Shown one piece after another: positions 42,542 through 46,516 of a stretch of DNA of 46,516 bases. The stretch is from an uncultured Alphaproteobacteria bacterium (GTDB taxonomy: Bacteria; Pseudomonadota; Alphaproteobacteria; CAAHEQ01; UBA3637), in the NCBI GenBank assembly GCA_944393195.1, contig CALXZG010000009.1, positions 1-46,516 of the forward strand, given 5' to 3'. Made by a program: the position numbers and the translations under genes. The notes below the pieces were generated by a model. It saw only the letters and a program-made list of their open reading frames with translations, had not been told where the DNA came from and ran no database searches. Every line of letters starts with the position of its first letter. Positions within the stretch are counted from its first letter, which is position 1.

Positions 42542-42583
42542 TCCCACGATAAAATGTTTCTAATCAAATTTTTACTTTGATAC

Positions 42584-42612
42584 TTGCATTTTGTTCCGAT
42601 TTCTTTTATGAT
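42584..42612 (+). promoter_or_regulatory. Promoter of the structured leader RNA
   Basis: TTGCAT (42584-42589), 17-bp spacer, TATGAT (42607-42612). Transcription from about 42620 would cover the whole folded region and then the restriction-modification genes. Confidence 0.6.
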
Positions 42613-42618
42613 GACTCT

Positions 42619-42806
42619 GCTTTCGTCTATCTGGAAGCATGGGCGTAGAAAACCCATACAGTATAAAGCCTGCAACGGGCTTTTAAATAATGTTGACATT
42701 CGCCATAGGACGGATGTCGGCGAATAAGGTTTCGGCCAAATAAGCCGAGCCGTTATACTGTACGGTTTTCTAACATCCGCCCACTTTGCAAAAAGTGGGT
42801 TTTGTT
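42619..42806 (+). ncRNA. Highly structured leader RNA of unknown class
   Basis: The segment folds into a closing stem with three hairpins. TACAGTATAA (42657-42666) pairs perfectly with TTATACTGTA (42753-42762), and TAGAAAACC (42646-42654) with GGTTTTCTA (42764-42772). Inside lie AAGCC/GGCTT (42666-42682), ATTCGCC/GGCGAAT (42698-42724) and CGGCC/GCCG (42732-42748). A terminator closes it. TTTTCTAAC in the 3' strand (42766-42774) is also complementary to GTTAGAAAA (42821-42829), which overlaps the ribosome binding site and start of the methyltransferase gene. No known riboswitch or sRNA family was recognised. Confidence 0.6.
42780..42803 (+). terminator. Intrinsic terminator in front of the methyltransferase gene
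   Basis: CCCACTTT (42780-42787) pairs with AAAGTGGG (42792-42799), followed by TTTT. It lies between the leader RNA and the restriction-modification genes, with no room for another promoter behind it, so read-through must occur for their expression. Confidence 0.85.
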
Positions 42807-42828
42807 GTCACCAACAAGGAGTTAGAAA

Positions 42829-43482
42829 ATGGAGTATGCAATTAAAAAAAATCACAAAAATAAAATAGATGGTCTAACCTTGCTGCAACAGCTTGAAAAA
42901 GCCAGTATTAAAACCGCTTTTTTCGATCCGCAGTATCGTGGTATTCTGGATAAACTGGGATATGGGAACGAAGGGGAAAAACGCGGGCGAGCGCGATCAT
43001 CTCTTCCGCAAATGAATGAGGATCAAATCATTCATTTTATCGAACACATCAATCGAGTTCTGGTACCCAGCGGACACCTATTTTTATGGGTGGATAAATT
43101 TCATTTATGTCAAGGGGTTCTGGATTGGTTTTTAAATACTGACCTGCATTTGGTTGATCTAATAACATGGGATAAGGAAAAAATAGGTATGGGATACCGA
43201 ACGCGGCGGCGTTCCGAGTATCTGGTCATTTTCCAAAAACTTCCCATTCGTGCCAAAAATGTGTGGAAAACCCATACAATCCCAGACGTATGGCGGGAAA
43301 AAGTCATAAAAACACACCCACATTCAAAACCTATTTCGTTGCAAAAAGAATTGATCAAGGCAACATCGGAGGAAGGAGACATCATCCTAGATCCGGCATC
43401 AGGCGGTTATTCGGTTTTAGAAGCCTGCCGTCAAACCAAACGCACTTTTATCGGCGGAGACATTATCTATGGCGAAGATTAG
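42829..43482 (+). CDS. Type II DNA adenine/cytosine-N4 methyltransferase
   Basis: A 217-residue SAM-dependent amino-DNA methyltransferase. Motif IV is FFDPQYRGIL (about 36-45; DPQY is a variant of DPPY), near the N-terminus. Motif I-type DIILDPASGGYSVLEAC (about 186-202) comes near the C-terminus. This order (IV before I) defines the beta class. LVPSGHLFLWVDKFH fits the strand after motif IV. It would protect host DNA at the site cut by the adjacent nuclease. AAGGAG precedes the ATG. The nuclease gene overlaps its end by 14 bases. Expression seems controlled by the leader RNA. Confidence 0.85.
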   Translation: MEYAIKKNHKNKIDGLTLLQQLEKASIKTAFFDPQYRGILDKLGYGNEGEKRGRARSSLPQMNEDQIIHFIEHINRVLVPSGHLFLWVDKFHLCQGVLDWFLNTDLHLVDLITWDKEKIGMGYRTRRRSEYLVIFQKLPIRAKNVWKTHTIPDVWREKVIKTHPHSKPISLQKELIKATSEEGDIILDPASGGYSVLEACRQTKRTFIGGDIIYGED

Positions 43483-44182
43483 AAATGCAAATCCTAAAAC
43501 AAGTTCTGGTGGTTATACTAGAGTTTTTGATGATGAAAATTTGGGTAAACTGATTCAACAAGTTCAATCAACCGTGATCAGTAATGGGGCGGAATTGGAG
43601 AAGATAATTATTCAAAAATCAAATACCATTGATGATTTAGATTGTTTTTTATCTGAATATAACAATAAATCCGACGGTGTTTACCTTTGTCCTAAAAATG
43701 TTATCAAAAAAAGTTCTTACAGGTTAAATAAACATGAACCAGATTTAATTATTTTTGAAATAAATGATAAAACACATCGGTGTTATATTATTGAATTAAA
43801 AGACGGTGATAATTTTGATACCAAAAAATCTGATGGAGAATTCTCAACACTAGAACAATTTCAAAACCATTTAGGAAAAAGAATTCAATTTATCACCGAT
43901 TTTTTCATTTGCTCTTTTAATCAAGAAAATAAAGAAATTATCGTTAAAGGATTTAAAAACAGATTTACAGAGAAACAAGTCATGACCGGCGCAGAATTAT
44001 GCCGATTATTACAGATATCATATCATTCAATATTACAAGATCGCGAAGCTGATGCCTCTGACAATCGCAACTATTTTGTTGAAACTTTGATCAAAATACC
44101 TTTTGTTAAAAGTAAGTTGGCTGACGAAAGAAAAAAATTGATCGATGAACAAGAATTTTATGATACATCTGACGATACTTAA
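43469..44182 (+). CDS. Putative restriction endonuclease, PD-(D/E)XK type
   Basis: A 237-residue protein, more AT-rich than its partner. The nuclease core is plausible: EPDLIIFEI (about 87-95, aspartate of the PD site), then CYIIELKDGDNF with E-x-K (about 105-116). The rest shows no other motif. Its position, overlapping the end of the methyltransferase gene by 14 bases with CGGAG ahead, is typical of a type II restriction-modification pair, and that context carries much of the call. The recognition site is unknown. Confidence 0.75.
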   Translation: MAKIRNANPKTSSGGYTRVFDDENLGKLIQQVQSTVISNGAELEKIIIQKSNTIDDLDCFLSEYNNKSDGVYLCPKNVIKKSSYRLNKHEPDLIIFEINDKTHRCYIIELKDGDNFDTKKSDGEFSTLEQFQNHLGKRIQFITDFFICSFNQENKEIIVKGFKNRFTEKQVMTGAELCRLLQISYHSILQDREADASDNRNYFVETLIKIPFVKSKLADERKKLIDEQEFYDTSDDT

Positions 44183-44220
44183 ATGGTCATTTCTTCTTTT
44201 ACCTTAATCTGATTTTTTCA

Positions 44221-44249
44221 TTGACTTTAACGGTAAAAAAAGGTATCTT
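44221..44249 (+). promoter_or_regulatory. Promoter of the SRP RNA gene
   Basis: TTGACT (44221-44226), 17-bp spacer, TATCTT (44244-44249), about seven bases before the RNA start. Confidence 0.7.
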
Positions 44250-44255
44250 AATAAA

Positions 44256-44344
44256 CGGAAGGGCATGGGCGTCGGCCTAAGCCAGCGGGTCAGGTTCGGA
44301 AGAAAGCAGCCCAGCTTTCGCCCGGCGGGTCGTGTTCCTTCCGC
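44256..44344 (+). ncRNA. ffs: Signal recognition particle RNA (4.5S)
   Basis: RNA of the particle that targets membrane proteins to the translocon with Ffh. The diagnostic apical domain GGTCAGGTTCGGAAGAAAGC and then AGCC is present at about 44288-44311. The ends pair: CGGAAGG (44256-44262) with CCTTCCG (44337-44343). The length of about 89 nt is typical of the small bacterial form. A T-rich stretch follows as terminator. Position next to dnaX is the usual one in alphaproteobacteria. Confidence 0.95.
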
Positions 44345-44370
44345 TTTTTATTTTACCCGATAGGATATCT

Positions 44371-46116
44371 ATGGCAGGAACTTCGCACGTACTCGCACGC
44401 AAATATCGACCTCAGGTTTTTTCCGACCTCATCGGTCAGGAAGCCTTGGTGCGAACCATTACCAATGCCATTGCCACCAATCGATTGGCGCATGCCTATA
44501 TGTTAACCGGTATTCGCGGTGTCGGAAAGACCAGTTCGGCGCGAATCATTGCCAAAGGGTTAAATTGTACCGGTCCGGACGGCAAAGGCGGTATGACACC
44601 GAATCCGTGCGGCCAATGCCAAAATTGTCGGGATATTGCCAACGATGCGCACATTGACGTTATTGAAATCGACGCGGCCAGTAATACCGGTGTTGACAAC
44701 GTCCGCGAAATTATTGACGGGGCAAAATATAATCCCGTTTCGGCGCGTTTTAAAATTTACATCATCGACGAAGTCCATATGTTATCCAAGCAGGCATTCA
44801 ATGCCTTGTTAAAAACATTGGAAGAACCCCCCGAACGGATTAAATTTATTTTTGCCACGACCGAAATTCGCAAAGTTCCCATTACGATTCTGTCCCGTTG
44901 TCAACGGTTTGACTTACGCCGATTGGATGAACAACAATTGGCCGATCACTTGGCACACATCGCGCAAATGGAAAATACGACTTTTGAGCCGGAAGCCTTG
45001 CAATTACTGGCCCGTGCCGGTGACGGTTCCGTTCGCGATTCGTTGTCTTTAATGGATCAGGCCATGACCCAACTGGACAATAACCTGACGGCAGACGGGG
45101 TACGCCATATGTTGGGCTTAGCCGACAGAACGGTTTTATTCGACCTGTATGATACGATGATGAAAGGCGATATTGCCGGTGCTTTACAAACCTTAGACGC
45201 ACAATACGATTGCGGGGCCGATCCGTTCGTTTTGACGCAAGATTTATTGGAATTGACCCATTGGCTGACACGTATCAAAATTGTTCCGACTCTGGCCGAT
45301 GACGTGACCGTACCGGAAGCCGAAAGAAAACGCGGCAAACAAATGGCCGAACAATTGTCCATGGCTTCGTTGACAAGTGCTTGGCAAATGCTGTTAAAAG
45401 GATTAACCGAAGTTAAAAATGCCGATTTTCCGTTAAAAGCCTTGGAAATGTTGATTATTCGATTGGCATATATGGCGGATTTACCGGCACCGGCACAATT
45501 AGTCGAAGACATAAAAAAAAACGGTTTAGCGACCCCGCCGTCCGTTAATCCGACCATTATTCGTCCGATTGATCCGACACAAACCACACATCCGGCAACG
45601 AACCAACCGGCGACAACTGCCACGCCGATACCAACAACACAATCGGCACCGTCAATTGCAAAAGCGACGGAAGTGCCAGCTAATACAAATGGCGGCATCG
45701 GACAGCTATCGGACGTAGTGACTTTGGCACGGGCAAAAGGGGAGCGTATGTTGGCCTTTCAGGTTGAAAGTTATATTCGCCCTGTTTCCGTGCAACCGGG
45801 ACTTATTAAATGTGTTTTAACACCGGATGCGCCGCGGTCGTTATGTCAACAACTCAGTCAATTTTTAACGGCTCACACCGGTCGTGAGTGGATTGTTCAA
45901 ACGCAAGTTTCTGGCGGCTCCCAAACATTACAGGAAGTAAAAGAAGCCAAACAAAATGCCGTCGTTGCGGATTTAAAACAAACACCGATTATTGCCGGTA
46001 TCCTGGCCGCCTTCCCCGGTTCAAAAGTGGAAAAAGTCAAACCGATTAAATCGGAAGATTCCTTCATCGGTGAAGAGGATAACCTCCCCCCGACCGATGA
46101 AGAAACGGATGATTAA
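44371..46116 (+). CDS. dnaX: DNA polymerase III subunit tau/gamma
   Basis: Clamp-loader ATPase that also ties polymerase to helicase. The 581-residue protein has Walker A GIRGVGKTSSARII (about 45-58), a zinc-binding set of cysteines (NCTGPDGKG through NPCGQCQNC, about 65-87), DEXX-type IIDEVHMLSKQAF (about 131-143), then domain III and a proline/threonine-rich linker (about 385-440) before the tau-specific C-terminus. The ATG at 44371 (MAGTSHVLARKYRP) has AGGA upstream. A longer frame would overlap SRP RNA. An A9 run lies at the domain III/IV border (next entry). Confidence 0.96.
   Translation: MAGTSHVLARKYRPQVFSDLIGQEALVRTITNAIATNRLAHAYMLTGIRGVGKTSSARIIAKGLNCTGPDGKGGMTPNPCGQCQNCRDIANDAHIDVIEIDAASNTGVDNVREIIDGAKYNPVSARFKIYIIDEVHMLSKQAFNALLKTLEEPPERIKFIFATTEIRKVPITILSRCQRFDLRRLDEQQLADHLAHIAQMENTTFEPEALQLLARAGDGSVRDSLSLMDQAMTQLDNNLTADGVRHMLGLADRTVLFDLYDTMMKGDIAGALQTLDAQYDCGADPFVLTQDLLELTHWLTRIKIVPTLADDVTVPEAERKRGKQMAEQLSMASLTSAWQMLLKGLTEVKNADFPLKALEMLIIRLAYMADLPAPAQLVEDIKKNGLATPPSVNPTIIRPIDPTQTTHPATNQPATTATPIPTTQSAPSIAKATEVPANTNGGIGQLSDVVTLARAKGERMLAFQVESYIRPVSVQPGLIKCVLTPDAPRSLCQQLSQFLTAHTGREWIVQTQVSGGSQTLQEVKEAKQNAVVADLKQTPIIAGILAAFPGSKVEKVKPIKSEDSFIGEEDNLPPTDEETDD
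45513..45521 (+). promoter_or_regulatory. A9 slippery run in dnaX
   Basis: Nine adenines at codons 381-384. Adding one A leads to a stop after codon 392, and losing one A to a stop after codon 385. Either would give a gamma-like protein lacking the tau C-terminus. The run of nine A recalls the well-known transcriptional slippage site of Thermus dnaX. Confidence 0.65.
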
Positions 46117-46151
46117 ATAATCACGGAAATAAACTCCCATCATATGACAAT

Positions 46152-46180
46152 TTGACATAATTACCGATTTATGGTAATGC
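46152..46180 (+). promoter_or_regulatory. Candidate promoter of the secreted ankyrin gene
   Basis: TTGACA (46152-46157), 17-bp spacer, TAATGC (46175-46180). The -35 is perfect but the -10 is poor. It overlaps an inverted repeat TTACC/GGTAA (46161-46177). Confidence 0.35.
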
Positions 46181-46231
46181 TTGATTATATGTGAAATAAA
46201 TTATTCCGATAAAAATATATAGAAGGGTCAT

Positions 46232-46516
46232 ATGAAAAAATTATATTTTTTATTTGCGTTGATACTGACAATAATATCCACCGTATCTTATGCCCAAAAT
46301 AATCAGATTATCACAGTCCCATCACCATTTTTAGATTTTCATTGGTGGACAACGGCAACTATTCAAGACGTTCGCCAGATTATCAAACAGGGAGGTGATG
46401 TGAATGCACAAGATCAATACGGTACTACCGCCCTGTACAACGCCATACGACTTAACAGAAATCCGGAAATTATCACTACTCTGATTCAAGCCGGTGCCGA
46501 TGTCAATGCACAAAAT
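46232..46516 (+). CDS. Secreted ankyrin-repeat protein, cut by window end
   Basis: The first 95 residues are visible. A signal peptide (MKKLYFLFALILTIISTVSY, cleavage after YA) is followed by ankyrin repeats: IQDVRQIIKQGGDVNAQDQYG, TTALYNAIRLNRNPEIITTLIQ and AGADVNAQN. The protein should be exported and could interact with other proteins in the envelope or outside. AGAAGG precedes the ATG. The frame is open to the last base, so the gene continues beyond the window. It is unrelated in sequence to the ankyrin-type genes at 25.7-28.1 kb except for the repeat type. Confidence 0.88.
   Translation, partial: MKKLYFLFALILTIISTVSYAQNNQIITVPSPFLDFHWWTTATIQDVRQIIKQGGDVNAQDQYGTTALYNAIRLNRNPEIITTLIQAGADVNAQN

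Noticed and set aside
42619-42806. Structured RNA as tmRNA, 6S RNA or an integron attC site
   Set aside because: No tag-coding region or tRNA-like end for tmRNA, not a single long bulged hairpin as in 6S, and there is no integron integrase or complete core-site pair.
1-46516. CRISPR array
   Set aside because: No regularly spaced direct repeats were seen and no cas gene is present.

Overview
The window looks like a chromosomal segment of an uncultured, host-associated, facultatively or strictly anaerobic alphaproteobacterium. Supporting signs are the alphaproteobacterial gene order of SRP RNA next to dnaX, alphaproteobacterial-type ribosomal proteins L13/S9, pyruvate formate-lyase with its activase, and several ankyrin or repeat proteins typical of host-associated lineages. 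The exact taxon is inference. The resident genes have a balanced base composition. One block (about 8.3-16.8 kb) is strikingly AT-rich.

Region by region. 1-4.2 kb: rplM-rpsI operon (minus), a Fic-domain protein, RNase P RNA (plus), a MORN/YwqK-like repeat protein and a 40-residue membrane protein, each with a recognisable sigma70-type promoter. 4.25-22.3 kb: a putative genomic island in tRNA-Pro(TGG). The last 19 nt of the tRNA reappear with one mismatch at 22270-22288. The island holds a DUF2924 protein and a large serine recombinase; a phage-type lysis cassette (muralytic protein, holin, nested Rz/Rz1 spanins) without any virion genes; two convergent AT-rich operons of nine enzymes; an HU-like protein; and a type III-like Mod methyltransferase (frameshifted) with an SNF2-family helicase. 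The nine enzymes are a CofE-like glutamyl ligase, an archaeal-type SAM synthetase, an HprK-like P-loop protein, a GpgS-like glycosyltransferase and an HD hydrolase, facing a metallo-beta-lactamase-fold hydrolase, a shikimate dehydrogenase homologue, a TIM-barrel isomerase and a Gfo/Idh oxidoreductase. This looks like an undescribed small-molecule pathway and is the main candidate for a new system.

22.3-30 kb: GNAT acetyltransferase, an unknown 270-aa protein, Ogt, GpsA, an ankyrin-type gene with a decayed tandem duplicate, an RsmB-like rRNA methyltransferase and a CMP-sugar (NeuA-like) cytidylyltransferase. 30-37 kb: pflB-pflA, a tandem-ArsR regulator with an apparently leaderless mRNA, an unknown 198-aa protein, a membrane-anchored thioredoxin-like protein, and argS. 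37-42.5 kb: TPM/YgcG-like and LemA proteins, an HNH nuclease, recG, an exported basic protein, and an alpha/beta-hydrolase.

42.6-46.5 kb: a promoter, a highly structured leader RNA and an intrinsic terminator placed directly upstream of a compact type II restriction-modification pair. SRP RNA follows, then dnaX with an A9 slippery run positioned to make a short gamma-like product, and the start of a secreted ankyrin protein cut by the window end. Functions are assigned by motif recognition only. No database search was possible.
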